Shown piece after piece: positions 1 through 9,002 of a DNA stretch of 64,000 bases (position 1 is its first letter; the number at the start of each line of letters is the position of its first letter). The position numbers and the translations under genes were made by a program. The stretch covers positions 1 through 64,000 of the forward strand of contig JAHBSF010000001.1 of NCBI GenBank assembly GCA_019639255.1, given 5' to 3'. The notes beneath the pieces were generated by a model. The model did not search any database. It was not told the DNA's origin and saw only the letters and a program-made list of their open reading frames with translations. This stretch comes from Acidobacteriota bacterium (GTDB lineage: Bacteria; Acidobacteriota; Blastocatellia; RBC074).

Positions 1-58
1 TACTCAGCACTCAGCACTCAGCACTCAGCACTTCTTCCTCCCCCTCGCACTCAGCACT
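1..58. repeat. Heptamer (CTCAGCA)n array at window start
   Basis: Tandem copies of ACTCAGC run from the first base, followed by a C/T-rich spacer and another partial copy. The same heptamer recurs near 20.8, 20.9, 35.3 and 35.8 kb, always next to the words CTTCTTC or TTTCTTC. Here it lies directly upstream of the ABC permease gene. The array may continue to the left of the window. Confidence 0.85.
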
Positions 59-94
59 TTCTTTTTCCTCTCCCGATCGAGGACCCAAACCCTT

Positions 95-967
95 ATGGCC
101 GTATACGAACATACCTACAAACCTTATGACGGAGAGCTGACGCCGCAATGGTCGAGATTTCTCGTGCTGCCGCGTCACGCTTACCGCGCCGTATTTCAAT
201 CGAAGCTCTTTACCGGCCTTTTCGCCGTATGCTTCGTATGTCCGCTGGTGATGGCGATACTGATTTATCTGCATCACAACACGAATGCGCTGGCGCTGTT
301 CGAGATCAGCGCGGCCGATGTCGTCGCCATCAACGGGCTGTTTTTCCAGATCTATCTGTCGATACAGAGTACGCTGGCCGCGCTGATGACTATCATCATC
401 GGGCCGGCGCTCGTATCGCGCGATCTGACCAACAACGCGCTGCCGCTTTATTTGTGCCGGCCGTTTTCGCGCGCCGAATACCTGCTCGGCAAGGCTTCTA
501 CGCTCGTCATACTGCTGTCGCTTGTGACCTGGATACCGGGGACGCTGCTTTTCATATTCCAGTCCTATCTGGAAGGATTCGCCTGGGCTGCGGACAATCT
601 GTGGATCGGAGCGGCAATCGTTACGGGAAGCCTGCTGTGGATCGTAATGCTGACGTTGTTTTCCCTGACGCTTTCGGCGTGGATCAAGTGGAGGGTGGCG
701 GCAAGCGGGGCGCTGTTTGCCGTATTCGCGATTCCGGCTGCAATGGCGACTTTCGTCAGCGAACTGTTCAGAACGCCGTGGAGCCATATGTTCAATCCGA
801 GCATGCTGCTTAAGGTCGTCATCGATGCACTGTTTCGCAACGCGCCCGAATCCCAGCCCTGGCGCACGCTGCCGATCGAGGCGGCGTGGATCGGAATCAT
901 AGGCTTCATGCTGGTCAGTGTGCTGCTGCTTTCGCGCAAGGTGCGCGCCTACGAGGTGATCTCATGA
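95..967 (+). CDS. ABC-2 type transporter permease
   Basis: A 290-residue membrane protein with about six hydrophobic segments (first near residues 45-65, last near 265-283). The stretch [20 protein letters not shown], after the second membrane segment, is the cytoplasmic motif of ABC-2 permeases, in which the membrane subunit is reshaped by an attached ATPase. Its last codons overlap the next gene by 4 nt (ATGA), and a second permease of equal length follows the ATPase, so the three genes probably form one exporter operon. Substrate is not evident. No strong ribosome site was seen; the start is the first ATG in frame and gives a complete protein. Confidence 0.85.
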   Translation: MAVYEHTYKPYDGELTPQWSRFLVLPRHAYRAVFQSKLFTGLFAVCFVCPLVMAILIYLHHNTNALALFEISAADVVAINGLFFQIYLSIQSTLAALMTIIIGPALVSRDLTNNALPLYLCRPFSRAEYLLGKASTLVILLSLVTWIPGTLLFIFQSYLEGFAWAADNLWIGAAIVTGSLLWIVMLTLFSLTLSAWIKWRVAASGALFAVFAIPAAMATFVSELFRTPWSHMFNPSMLLKVVIDALFRNAPESQPWRTLPIEAAWIGIIGFMLVSVLLLSRKVRAYEVIS

Positions 968-1914
968 GCGGAGCCGAGACCATAGTTTTTGAGGATGTCT
1001 CGAAGTTCTACGGCGAAGTCCTCGGCGTCAACCGCATCAATTTGACGATAGCGCCCGGAATCACCAGCCTCGTCGGCCCGAACGGCTCCGGGAAGACTAC
1101 GCTGATGAACCTGATGACGGGGTTGATTCAGCCGACGGGCGGGCGCATAAGCGTGACCGGCATCTCTACCGGGGAGCCCGAACGCCTGTTTCGCAAGGTC
1201 GGCTACTGCGGGCAGTTCGATTCTTTCCCGAAGGGCCTGACGGGTTACGAATTCATTTACTCCTACCTGCTCGTGCACGGTGAAACCAAAAAAGAGGCCG
1301 AGGCCGGAACCTGGAAGGCGCTCGAACGCGTGGATCTCGTGGGTGCGGCGCATCGCAAGGTGGAAGGCTACAGCAAGGGCATGCGGCAGCGTGCGCGCCT
1401 CGCGCAGTCGATTGCGCACGAACCCGAGGTGATGATTCTGGATGAGCCCCTCAACGGTCTCGATCCGATGGCGAGGGCTGAAACCATACGGCTTTTCAGG
1501 GAGCTTGCGCGCGACGGGCTGCACCTGATCATTTCGAGCCACATCCTGCACGAAGTGGATCAGATGTCGGATCGCGTCGTGCTGATAAACAACGGATACA
1601 TCATCGCCGAGGGGCAGGTATCGGGCGTGCGCGACGAAATGGAAGAGCATCCGATACAGTACCTGATCGTGTGCGACCGGCCGTCGCTGCTTGCGGCGCG
1701 AGTATTTGCAGAGGATTCAGTAGTGGAGGCGCGTCTGACCGACGATCGCGGCGGGCTGTTTGTCAAGACGCGGAACCTGGATTCGTTTTCGCTTCTGCTC
1801 AACCGCGTTGTGCTGGAAGAGAATCTGACAATCGAATCCGTGACGCCGGTGGATGACGATTTGAATGCCGTTTATCATTATTTGATCGGAGCAGGCGGAG
1901 GGGGGCAAGCATGA
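964..1914 (+). CDS. ABC transporter ATP-binding protein
   Basis: A 316-residue ATPase subunit. Walker A is GPNGSGKTT (about residues 37-45), the signature is [10 protein letters not shown], Walker B is [13 protein letters not shown], and the switch histidine lies in IISSHILHE. The C-terminal 90 residues form the extra domain common in ABC-2 drug or lipid exporters. I chose the ATG that overlaps the preceding stop codon by 4 nt over an upstream in-frame start that would bury 26 residues in the permease gene. It also overlaps the next permease by 4 nt, so all three products are likely made together and assemble at the inner membrane. Confidence 0.9.
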   Translation: MSGAETIVFEDVSKFYGEVLGVNRINLTIAPGITSLVGPNGSGKTTLMNLMTGLIQPTGGRISVTGISTGEPERLFRKVGYCGQFDSFPKGLTGYEFIYSYLLVHGETKKEAEAGTWKALERVDLVGAAHRKVEGYSKGMRQRARLAQSIAHEPEVMILDEPLNGLDPMARAETIRLFRELARDGLHLIISSHILHEVDQMSDRVVLINNGYIIAEGQVSGVRDEMEEHPIQYLIVCDRPSLLAARVFAEDSVVEARLTDDRGGLFVKTRNLDSFSLLLNRVVLEENLTIESVTPVDDDLNAVYHYLIGAGGGGQA

Positions 1915-2783
1915 GTTCAGCAGTGGAAGCTGCGGCGGCGGGCGCAGAGCGGGTGCGTGCGCCGTGGCGGTTGTGGAGGCGGCAGGCGGCGGCGATTCTG
2001 CGGCTCGAAGTCAAGAAGAACTTCTGGGGCAAGCGCGCGATACTGATGTACCTGCTGGCTGCGTTTCCCGTAGCGATATTCTTTGCGCTTACGCAGTTCG
2101 ACAAGCGCGCGGCGGCCGACATATCGCAGAACTGGGGCGAGGCGAAGGTGATTTTTGCAAACATCTTCGAGGGGCTCGTGCTGCGCACGGTTGTATTTTT
2201 CGGCAGCGCCTGGATCTTTATGAACCTGTTTCGCGGCGAGATAGTCGACAAGAGCCTGCATTATTACTTTCTCGCGCCTCTGCGCCGCGAGGTGCTGGTA
2301 GCGGGGAAATATTTGTCCGGTCTTGTTGCGTCGGGTGTACTGTTCGGGCTTTCGACGGCCGGGTCGCTGTTTTTTCTTTACATGGCGCGCGGGTATCGGG
2401 CGAGCATCGACGATCTGGTGGGCGGACCGGGCGGCGGCGAGGTGCTGGCGTACCTGGGTATCACAGTCATGGGGTGCCTGGGCTACGGCGCGTTCTTTCT
2501 CGTCATAGGTCTTTTCTTCCGCAATCCGATAATACCGGCGTTGGTGGCGTGGGGCTGGGAGTGGATCAACTTCCTGCTGCCGCCGGTGCTAAAGAAACTC
2601 AGCGTAATTCATTATCTTCATTCGCTGATGCCCGTGCCCGTTTATGAGGGGCCGTTTGCTCTGGTCGCCGAACCGACTCCGGTATGGATCGCCGCGCCGG
2701 GTATGCTGCTTACGGTTGCTGCGGTGCTTGTAGCGGCAGGCTATAGAATACGGCGGCTGGAGATTCGCTACGGCGGGGATTAG
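1911..2783 (+). CDS. ABC-2 type transporter permease
   Basis: The second 290-residue membrane subunit of the exporter. A long N-terminal cytoplasmic stretch of about 40 residues precedes the first membrane segment; later segments lie near residues 95-115, 135-165, 180-205 and 245-275. The sequence [20 protein letters not shown] is the counterpart of the conserved ABC-2 cytoplasmic loop in the first permease. The start codon overlaps the ATPase stop codon (ATGA). The TAG stop codon overlaps the left end of a long palindromic repeat, so the repeat lies at the very end of the operon. Confidence 0.85.
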   Translation: MSSAVEAAAAGAERVRAPWRLWRRQAAAILRLEVKKNFWGKRAILMYLLAAFPVAIFFALTQFDKRAAADISQNWGEAKVIFANIFEGLVLRTVVFFGSAWIFMNLFRGEIVDKSLHYYFLAPLRREVLVAGKYLSGLVASGVLFGLSTAGSLFFLYMARGYRASIDDLVGGPGGGEVLAYLGITVMGCLGYGAFFLVIGLFFRNPIIPALVAWGWEWINFLLPPVLKKLSVIHYLHSLMPVPVYEGPFALVAEPTPVWIAAPGMLLTVAAVLVAAGYRIRRLEIRYGGD

Positions 2784-2884
2784 AGAGACAACGGAACAAG
2801 CAAAATAAAGGGAAATCACGCAACTCGCGCAAGAAACTCTCGCCTTCGGTGATTTCAGTTTATTCAGTTTGTTCCGTTATCTCG
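2783..2884. repeat. Long palindromic repeat, copy 1 (diverged)
   Basis: The outer arms (GAGAGACAACGGAACAAGC and its mirror GTTTGTTCCGTTATCTC) follow the family, but the centre is replaced by a C/G-rich hairpin with a CTTCGG loop. It begins at the stop codon of the ABC permease. Confidence 0.8.
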
Positions 2885-2892
2885 CTTCGTTC

Positions 2893-2921
2893 TTGCACGG
2901 TTACCGGGATTGAAATAGGAT
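2893..2921 (+). promoter_or_regulatory. Candidate sigma70 promoter of the kinase gene
   Basis: TTGCAC at 2893-2898 and TAGGAT at 2916-2921 are separated by exactly 17 bp and lie about 46 bp before the kinase start codon. Only sequence resemblance supports it. Confidence 0.45.
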
Positions 2922-2967
2922 GGGGCGTCCGACTATCGATTGAGTTGCCCTGAGCGTCCTAAATACA

Positions 2968-5052
2968 ATGCTTGGTCCCGGAACCATACTGCAGGGTCGT
3001 TACGAAATAGTGCGCCTTATCGGGCACGGAGGGATGGGCGCGGTTTACGAGGCGCTCGACCGGCGGCTCGGCGACAATCCGGTAGCGCTCAAGCAGTCGT
3101 TTTTCAGCACCGAACTCTTGCGTCGCGCTTTCGAACGCGAGGCCATACTTCTGGCCCGCCTGCGGCATTCGAATCTGCCGAAAGTATTCGACCATTTCGA
3201 TGAAGCGCACGGTCAGTTCCTGGTCATGGAGTACATCTCCGGCCCGGACCTCGAACACCTGATGGCCGATCGCGGGCGCCCGTTTCCGCTCGAAACCGTG
3301 CTGGATTGGAGCGCCCAGATACTCGACGCGCTGAAGTACCTGCATACTCGCGTTCCACCCGTAATCCACCGGGACATAAAGCCCGCAAATCTCAAGCTGA
3401 CCACCGACGGGCAGATAATGCTGATCGACTTCGGGCTGGCCAAGGGGCAGGGCGGCACGTCGAGCATAGTCGGGTATTCGGCGCATTACGCGCCTCTCGA
3501 ACAGTTGCAGCGCGAGGGTACGGGGCCGGAAAGCGACGTTTATTCCTGCGCCGCGACTATGTATCGCCTGCTGACGGGTGAACCTCCAACTACATCACTC
3601 ATACGCGTGACGGAAAAGGCCAAGCGGCGGCCCGATCCCTTACGCCCCGTGCACGAAGTAATGCCGATTGTGCCTGTTTCGATCGGGCGCGTTATCGAGC
3701 ATGCGATGGAACTCGACAAGGAAGACCGGTTGCAAAGCGCCGTAGAAATGCTCGAAGCCCTGCGTTCAGCCGACTTGTCGATTCCTTCCCGGGTAGAGCC
3801 CCACCTTGCGCCCGCAGTTCCGGCAGCGCCCGCCGTGCCCGTCGAGACGGAACCTCCGCCCGAGCGAGTGACGCAGTACATCGAACATATAAATATAGAT
3901 ACCCGTCCGCCGGCGGTTGACGAAGACCTCCCGGCTTCGCCGTTGATCGGTGTTGAAGCGGAACGCGGGACCGAGCGAATCACGCAACACATCGACGCAA
4001 TGTCAGCGGATGATTCCGCGAGCCTCGGCTCTCGCGGCGATTATGCCACGAATATCTTTGGGCCGGGGTTAACCGACGCCGCGCCCGAAACAGCGATTGA
4101 ATCCCCGTCCCGACGCACGATGCCGGTTGAAGCCCTGCCCGTAGGGACTATACTCGATGCGCCGTCGGAAATTCCTGCCGCCGTGGAAGCTGAACTGTCC
4201 GTTGGAAGCCCGCCCGTTGCGCCGGGTGCTTCCTTGCCGGCGTATGAATCTGTACCCAAAACCAGCGTCGCTCCGATTCCGGATTTCGCCGGATCGTTGC
4301 AAAACGACGCCGGTTGGCGAGAGCGAGTGCTGGCGCCGGACCCGGCCGAACCGGTCGGGGCTTTGCCTTCCTACGAATCTCCGCGCCTTACCGAATCCAT
4401 CCCGCGTGAATCGAATCGACGCCTGATCTGGATCCCGGTAGCCTTTCTGCTGCCGATACTTGCTGCTGTGTGGTTTTTCGTCATACGGTCATCTGAAGAA
4501 AAATCCGCAGCGGAACCCGCTGCATCCGCGCCCGCAGCCGTCGAAGCCCCTGCGCGCAGTGAAGTGATTCATTACGGCCTTGAAATCGAAGACTCCTCCG
4601 CACGCCTTGTATCGGAAGAAGATTTCCCGCGGGGGCGACGGTTTCGTTTTCACTTCCGTTCACCCGCAGCCGGCTATCTTTACCTGATCGCGCCCGACGA
4701 AGAAAAACGTCCGACCGCATTCCTGACGAGCGATCCCGGACCGAATGCAATAAAGGCGGGCGAGGATTTTGTATTCCCCGGCGGCGACAACTGGATCAAC
4801 ATAGGCGAGGGCGGCGACGAGGTGCGCTTCACGGTTGTAATCGCTCCCTTGAGACTGGCCCAGTTCGGATTCTTTCAGCAGTTGCCGCGCGCGCTTACAC
4901 AGGCGGAGATTTCACAGTTCGAGAATTTTCGCAAGACCCTTCCGCAAGCCGACGTGCAACCGGATACGGCGCGCGGCGGCGCAATGCTTTTGCGCGGAGC
5001 GGACGCTTCAGGACCCGCCGTGTTCGACATCATCCTCCGAAAAAAGAAATGA
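2968..5052 (+). CDS. Ser/Thr protein kinase with DUF4384 domain
   Basis: A 694-residue Hanks-type kinase. The glycine loop is IGHGGMG (residues 18-24), the ATP lysine is in VALK (Lys42), the catalytic loop is HRDIKPANLK (about 133) and the metal-binding DFG begins near 153. A Pro/Ala/Glu-rich linker (about residues 275-480) contains two RVTQYI/RITQHI-like repeats. One membrane segment (about 485-505) puts the C-terminal part outside the cytoplasm; that part (about 530-690) resembles DUF4384, with a GYLYLI core. The architecture suggests a receptor-like kinase sensing something in the envelope. The stop codon overlaps the start of a formylglycine-enzyme-like gene, so the two probably act together. 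Confidence 0.93.
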   Translation: MLGPGTILQGRYEIVRLIGHGGMGAVYEALDRRLGDNPVALKQSFFSTELLRRAFEREAILLARLRHSNLPKVFDHFDEAHGQFLVMEYISGPDLEHLMADRGRPFPLETVLDWSAQILDALKYLHTRVPPVIHRDIKPANLKLTTDGQIMLIDFGLAKGQGGTSSIVGYSAHYAPLEQLQREGTGPESDVYSCAATMYRLLTGEPPTTSLIRVTEKAKRRPDPLRPVHEVMPIVPVSIGRVIEHAMELDKEDRLQSAVEMLEALRSADLSIPSRVEPHLAPAVPAAPAVPVETEPPPERVTQYIEHINIDTRPPAVDEDLPASPLIGVEAERGTERITQHIDAMSADDSASLGSRGDYATNIFGPGLTDAAPETAIESPSRRTMPVEALPVGTILDAPSEIPAAVEAELSVGSPPVAPGASLPAYESVPKTSVAPIPDFAGSLQNDAGWRERVLAPDPAEPVGALPSYESPRLTESIPRESNRRLIWIPVAFLLPILAAVWFFVIRSSEEKSAAEPAASAPAAVEAPARSEVIHYGLEIEDSSARLVSEEDFPRGRRFRFHFRSPAAGYLYLIAPDEEKRPTAFLTSDPGPNAIKAGEDFVFPGGDNWINIGEGGDEVRFTVVIAPLRLAQFGFFQQLPRALTQAEISQFENFRKTLPQADVQPDTARGGAMLLRGADASGPAVFDIILRKKK

Positions 5053-5900
5053 TCGGCGAACACCCCGAAATCGCGCGAATCCGTATATCCGGCTTGCTGC
5101 TGCGGGTTTTCGTCTGCACGTTGGTCGTATTGCTTTTGGCTCCTGCGACTCCCGCACAGGTGCGCATAGAGCCGCGCCCCACGCCGAAACCAACTCCCAC
5201 GCCCACGCTCCGACCCCGACCCGTTCCTTCGCGCCCGCGCGTCTTTATGGAATTCGTTGAAATACCTGCAGGTGAATTCAACATGGGTTCCAATGAAGGC
5301 GAGGGGAACGAACAACCCATACACGCGGTGCGTATTACGACGCCTTTCGAGATCGGGAAGTACGAGGTCACGCAGCGCCAGTGGAAAGACATAATGGACG
5401 ATAATCCCAGTTACTTTCCCGGCGATGATCGACCCGTAGACAACGTTTCGTGGGACAATGCACAGGAATTCATCCGTCGTCTTAACGAACGCGACGAAGA
5501 ATTCGTCTACCGCCTGCCTACCGAAGCCGAATGGGAGTACGCCTGTCGCGCAGGAACCGAAGGCGAGGTTGCGGCGGAACTTCCCCGCATAGCCTCATAC
5601 GCGGCGACATCCGGAGGGCGCACCTCTACCGTAGGATCGAGGCGCGCAAACGCCTGGGGACTCTACGACCTTATCGGCAACGTCGCGGAATGGGTCGCTG
5701 ACTGGTACGACGCAGCGTATTACAAACAGAGTCCGGCGGAAGATCCGAAGGGGCCGGCATCGGGAGTGCAGCGCGTACTACGAGGCTGCGGTTTCAACGA
5801 TGAGCCGGAAGACTGTACGGCTTCGGCGCGCAAGTCGCTGCTGCCCGACAAAAGCGGCGAATACATCGGCTTTCGGCTCGTGCGCGTCAGGAAGCAGTAA
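5049..5900 (+). CDS. SUMF1/FGE-family secreted protein
   Basis: A 283-residue protein with an N-terminal hydrophobic segment (about residues 14-36, ending in an Ala-rich signal-like site), a Pro/Arg/Thr-rich linker, and a formylglycine-generating-enzyme-like domain from about residue 70. Family hallmarks are FVEIPAGEFNMGSNEGEGNE, the EVTQRQW motif, VDNVSWDNA, RLPTEAEWEYACRAG and the C-terminal YIGFRLVR. It overlaps the kinase by 4 nt. In bacteria such domains often serve as accessory or sensor modules next to kinases and need not modify sulfatases. No sulfatase is in the window, so the substrate is unknown. Confidence 0.9.
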   Translation: MIGEHPEIARIRISGLLLRVFVCTLVVLLLAPATPAQVRIEPRPTPKPTPTPTLRPRPVPSRPRVFMEFVEIPAGEFNMGSNEGEGNEQPIHAVRITTPFEIGKYEVTQRQWKDIMDDNPSYFPGDDRPVDNVSWDNAQEFIRRLNERDEEFVYRLPTEAEWEYACRAGTEGEVAAELPRIASYAATSGGRTSTVGSRRANAWGLYDLIGNVAEWVADWYDAAYYKQSPAEDPKGPASGVQRVLRGCGFNDEPEDCTASARKSLLPDKSGEYIGFRLVRVRKQ

Positions 5901-5999
5901 GAGAGATAACGGAACAAACGAAATAAGACGAAAACCACGGAAATATTCAAAACTTTTCCGTAATTTTAGTCTCATTTCGATTGTTTCGTTATCTCTCTT
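5901..5999. repeat. Long palindromic repeat, copy 2
   Basis: Starts immediately after the TAA of the FGE-like gene and ends a few bases before the convergent small secreted protein gene. Arms are near-perfect apart from an ATTGTTTCGTT variant in the right arm. Confidence 0.88.
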
Positions 6000-6004
6000 T
6001 CTCT

Positions 6005-6454
6005 TCAGTTATCCGAAGTATTGGGCCGCGCCGAGCCCGATTTCAGGTCATTCAGGATGGCCTGGCAGGCGTCCTTTACGGCATTGCCGAGGCTGCGCGT
6101 TGATCCGCTCACCAGCGCGTCACCGTCCTTGTTGAAGACTGCGAACTTATTATCGCGGCGAACCAGATCCTTGCCGCCTTCGTGTTGCAGCAGCACCGTA
6201 TAATCGGCGCGATCCTGTTTGCTAGTTATCGTCAATGAGGGGCATCGCTGGTTGAATGTCTTGATGATCTCGGCGGTCTGGGGACGCGCGCCGCCGCGCA
6301 CCCCTCCCCCGATTCCGTCCTGCACTCCGCCGATTCCGCCCTCGATTTCCCACGACTGCGACTCATTTATGTAAACGCGCGTTTTGTTGTTGTCCTGCGC
6401 AGCAACACCTGCCGCGAGCAGCAACAGCATCGCGCTTGCAGTGAATGATCTCAT
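6005..6454 (-). CDS. Hypothetical secreted protein
   Basis: A 149-residue protein of unknown function. It starts with a signal peptide (MRSFTASAMLLLLAAGVAAQ) and a GGAGG ribosome site sits about 7 nt before this ATG, which is why I reject the longer frame upstream. A glycine-rich patch (GGIGGVQDGIGGGVRGG) follows. The rest has the feel of the small acidobacterial envelope proteins in which a conserved core (CPSLTITSKQDRADYTVLLQ) is followed by a strand ending NAVKDACQAI. I recognise no named domain. It is convergent with the kinase pair across palindromic repeat copy 2. Confidence 0.75.
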   Translation of the reverse strand: MRSFTASAMLLLLAAGVAAQDNNKTRVYINESQSWEIEGGIGGVQDGIGGGVRGGARPQTAEIIKTFNQRCPSLTITSKQDRADYTVLLQHEGGKDLVRRDNKFAVFNKDGDALVSGSTRSLGNAVKDACQAILNDLKSGSARPNTSDN

Positions 6455-6612
6455 CGATATGCCTCCATGGTGTCGATCAACCTGTCCGCAGGCACAGCAA
6501 ATCCGATACCACCGATAAACTGCGAGTTTGCATAACCGGAGGCGTGTGAACGCGCGTCTGCATATACGAAATAGGCAATACCGCATACCATTCAGTGTAG
6601 TCTCGGGCGCAG

Positions 6613-7443
6613 TTATCCAAGTTCTGCAAGCGTTTCAAAACGCGGCAGCGGGACTTCGCCGAGCACCCGATCCCAGTGTTCGTAGTATGCCGCTGAACTT
6701 CGGTATCCGCCGTGGGATCGGACTACCTTCTTGCAATCCACAACGAAGACCTCGGGGCAATCGCGCAATATAACTTCCGGGCGTTGCGGTCCCTTCCAGC
6801 CGAGCGCGCGGTCGAATTCCGGCGCGTCGCCGATTCTGTATGCAATTTTCAGCACGCGGTCCTTTTCCGTGTGATAGACCACGCAGCGGCGGCAACCGAT
6901 CAGAGCTTCGTGGAATTCGCGTCCGGGTTCCAGTACCTCGTCGTCTACAGCCGCCGATGTCATCAGCAGATTGTCTATGAAACCGTGAGTTCCGCCGCCG
7001 AGCGTTTGCAGCGCCACGCGCGCGCCGAGGCTGTGCGTTTGCACATCCACGGTGCGGGCGCTGCTCGATGCAAGTTCCAGCAGTTGCCGGAAAAATCCCG
7101 CCGACCGGTTTGCATACGTTACGGCAGGAAAAAAACCGAGGGCTGTGTTGAATCCCGGCCACGTGAATCCGATTACCAGATCGTAGTTCGGGCTTCCCAT
7201 CAGTCCGGCCCCGATCAGGCCATTGAGTACGCGCTGGTAGGCTTCGCCTACGGCCTTGAGCGGATTCCTGAATCCGTGGATGAGTATCAGCACGTGCTTG
7301 CCCCGCATCTGCGCTGCAAGGTTCGCCTCATCGAGTTCGATGAAGGTGTCGAGTCGCGGTAGATGCTGGTAATTCCTGATGGCGTTGCCGTCGGCGAACG
7401 CCCGACTGTTGTCGAAATCCTTTCTGCAGCTTATGAGAATCAT
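6613..7443 (-). CDS. Alpha/beta hydrolase (DUF900-like)
   Basis: A 276-residue protein without a signal peptide. The oxyanion-hole region is VLILIHGFRN (about residues 50-59), the nucleophile elbow is THSLGAR (serine near residue 137), an acidic residue sits in YHTEKDRVL, and a late histidine in RSHGGYRS could complete the triad. This pattern fits the serine hydrolases grouped as DUF900-like esterases or lipases of unknown substrate. It shares strand with the small secreted protein downstream, but 158 nt separate them, so co-transcription is uncertain. Confidence 0.8.
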   Translation of the reverse strand: MILISCRKDFDNSRAFADGNAIRNYQHLPRLDTFIELDEANLAAQMRGKHVLILIHGFRNPLKAVGEAYQRVLNGLIGAGLMGSPNYDLVIGFTWPGFNTALGFFPAVTYANRSAGFFRQLLELASSSARTVDVQTHSLGARVALQTLGGGTHGFIDNLLMTSAAVDDEVLEPGREFHEALIGCRRCVVYHTEKDRVLKIAYRIGDAPEFDRALGWKGPQRPEVILRDCPEVFVVDCKKVVRSHGGYRSSAAYYEHWDRVLGEVPLPRFETLAELG

Positions 7444-7488
7444 CGGTGAGCCTCCCGTTTCAAGTTGCGCTGATCCAAACCAATGGAA

Positions 7489-7585
7489 GAGAGATAACGG
7501 AACAAACGAAATGAAACGAAAATTACGGAAAGGTTCAATATTTTCGTAGTTTTCGTCTTATTTCGTTTGTTCCGTTATCTCTCTT
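7489..7585. repeat. Long palindromic repeat, copy 3
   Basis: A near-perfect copy, with left arm GAGAGATAACGGAACAAACG and its mirror on the right. It lies between two divergently read genes (hydrolase to the left, acyl-CoA dehydrogenase to the right), so a pure terminator role would be odd here. Confidence 0.9.
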
Positions 7586-7679
7586 GCTCTCTCATGCGCG
7601 GCGATTATGATGTTAAATTGCTCAGGCTGTAAGCAAAAAATTCGGATTCGGGAAATATACGCACATTCTGCCCGGGCTT

Positions 7680-7706
7680 TTTGCGCCCGTGAGTCGGGGC
7701 TATAAT
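7680..7706 (+). promoter_or_regulatory. Candidate promoter of the acyl-CoA dehydrogenase gene
   Basis: A perfect TATAAT at 7701-7706, about 61 bp before the GTG start, with a T/G-rich stretch (TTTTTGCGC) at the -35 distance that is only a weak match. Confidence 0.4.
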
Positions 7707-7767
7707 ACGGGCGCGTCCGGTTCCGGAAAACATCCATCAATCCGCGAATACAAGGGGAGAGTACTGC

Positions 7768-8925
7768 GTGCCTTCATTGAGTGACGAGCAGCAACTTATC
7801 GCCAACACGGTCCGCAGCTTCGTCGACCGCGAAGTCATCCCCGTGGCATCGCGAATGGAACACGACGACGAGTACCCGCATCAACTCGTCGAGCAGATGA
7901 AAGCGCTTGGTCTGTTCGGCCTCAACGTGCCGGAGGCCTGGGGCGGGTCCGATGTCGATTACACTACGTTCGCCATAGTCTTTGAAGAACTCGCAAGGGG
8001 CTGGCTCGGACTCGCGGGCATTCTGGGCACGCATCTGGTTTTGTGCGATGTGTTGACGCGCTTCGGCACGCAGGAGCAAAAAGACCGTTATTTGCCCGTG
8101 CTCGCTGCGGGCGGCCGGCGCGGCGCAATCGCGCTCTCGGAACCGAACGCCGGAACCGATCTGCAATCGATCACCACTACGGCGCGGCGTGAAGGCGATC
8201 ATTACCTTATCAACGGCGCGAAGATGTGGATTACCAACGCGCGTCACGGCGAGATACTGTTGATTCTTGCAAAAACCGATCCGCACGCGCGTCCCGCACA
8301 CACGGGGATGAGCGCCTTCATCGCTGAAAAGGGGGAACCGGGTCTCGTAGTGGGCCGGGACATAGAAAAACTCGGCTACAAGACCGTAGAAACCTGCGAA
8401 CTGTATTTCGAGAATTTTCGCGTTCCGGCCGAGAACCTGATCGGCGGCGTAGAGGGTCGCGGATTCAAACACGTTATGACCGGCCTCGAAGCGGAGCGCA
8501 TAAACGTTGCCGCGCGCGGTCTTGGGCTTGCCCGCGCCGCATTTCTGGAAGCCATTCGTTACGCACAGCAGCGCACCACGTTCGGTAAACTCATTTGCGA
8601 GCATCAGTCGATACAGATAAAACTCGCCGAAATGGCGACGCGGATCGAGGCTTCACGGTTGCTGATTTATTCAGCCGCCGAAAAGAAGGATCGGGGCGAA
8701 CGTTGCGATCTCGAAGCCGGTATGGCCAAACTCTTCGCTACTGAAACCGCGGCCGACGTATCGCTCGAAGCCATGCGCATCCTCGGCGGCAACGGTTACT
8801 CGAAGGATTATCCCGTAGAACGCTTCTACCGCGATGCGCCGCTGCTGGTAATAGGCGGCGGCACAAACGAACTTCAACGCCTCATCATCGCGCGCCAGTT
8901 GCTGGCGCGTCACAGCATTGATTGA
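7768..8925 (+). CDS. Acyl-CoA dehydrogenase
   Basis: A 385-residue flavoprotein of the usual family length. It shows the substrate/flavin segment [12 protein letters not shown] (about residues 128-139), the WITNARHGE loop, the [13 protein letters not shown] segment typical of the C-terminal helical domain, and the final [20 protein letters not shown] block. A GTG start with an AAGGGGAG ribosome site 7 nt upstream is used. The enzyme oxidises an acyl-CoA thioester to the 2,3-enoyl-CoA and passes electrons to ETF. Chain-length preference cannot be read from sequence, and no other beta-oxidation gene is adjacent. Confidence 0.93.
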   Translation: MPSLSDEQQLIANTVRSFVDREVIPVASRMEHDDEYPHQLVEQMKALGLFGLNVPEAWGGSDVDYTTFAIVFEELARGWLGLAGILGTHLVLCDVLTRFGTQEQKDRYLPVLAAGGRRGAIALSEPNAGTDLQSITTTARREGDHYLINGAKMWITNARHGEILLILAKTDPHARPAHTGMSAFIAEKGEPGLVVGRDIEKLGYKTVETCELYFENFRVPAENLIGGVEGRGFKHVMTGLEAERINVAARGLGLARAAFLEAIRYAQQRTTFGKLICEHQSIQIKLAEMATRIEASRLLIYSAAEKKDRGERCDLEAGMAKLFATETAADVSLEAMRILGGNGYSKDYPVERFYRDAPLLVIGGGTNELQRLIIARQLLARHSID

Positions 8926-8970
8926 CGGGTCTGAAATTCAAACAACTGAAATTCAAACAACCTAACAAAG

Positions 8971-9002
8971 ATCACGGAACAAGCGAAATGAAACAGAAAA
9001 CA
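8971..9002. repeat. Fragment of the long palindromic repeat containing the phoD start
   Basis: CACGGAACAAGCGAAATGAAAC matches the left arm of the repeat family. The ATG inside it is the probable start codon of phoD, so the first codons of that gene seem to derive from the repeat. Confidence 0.55.
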
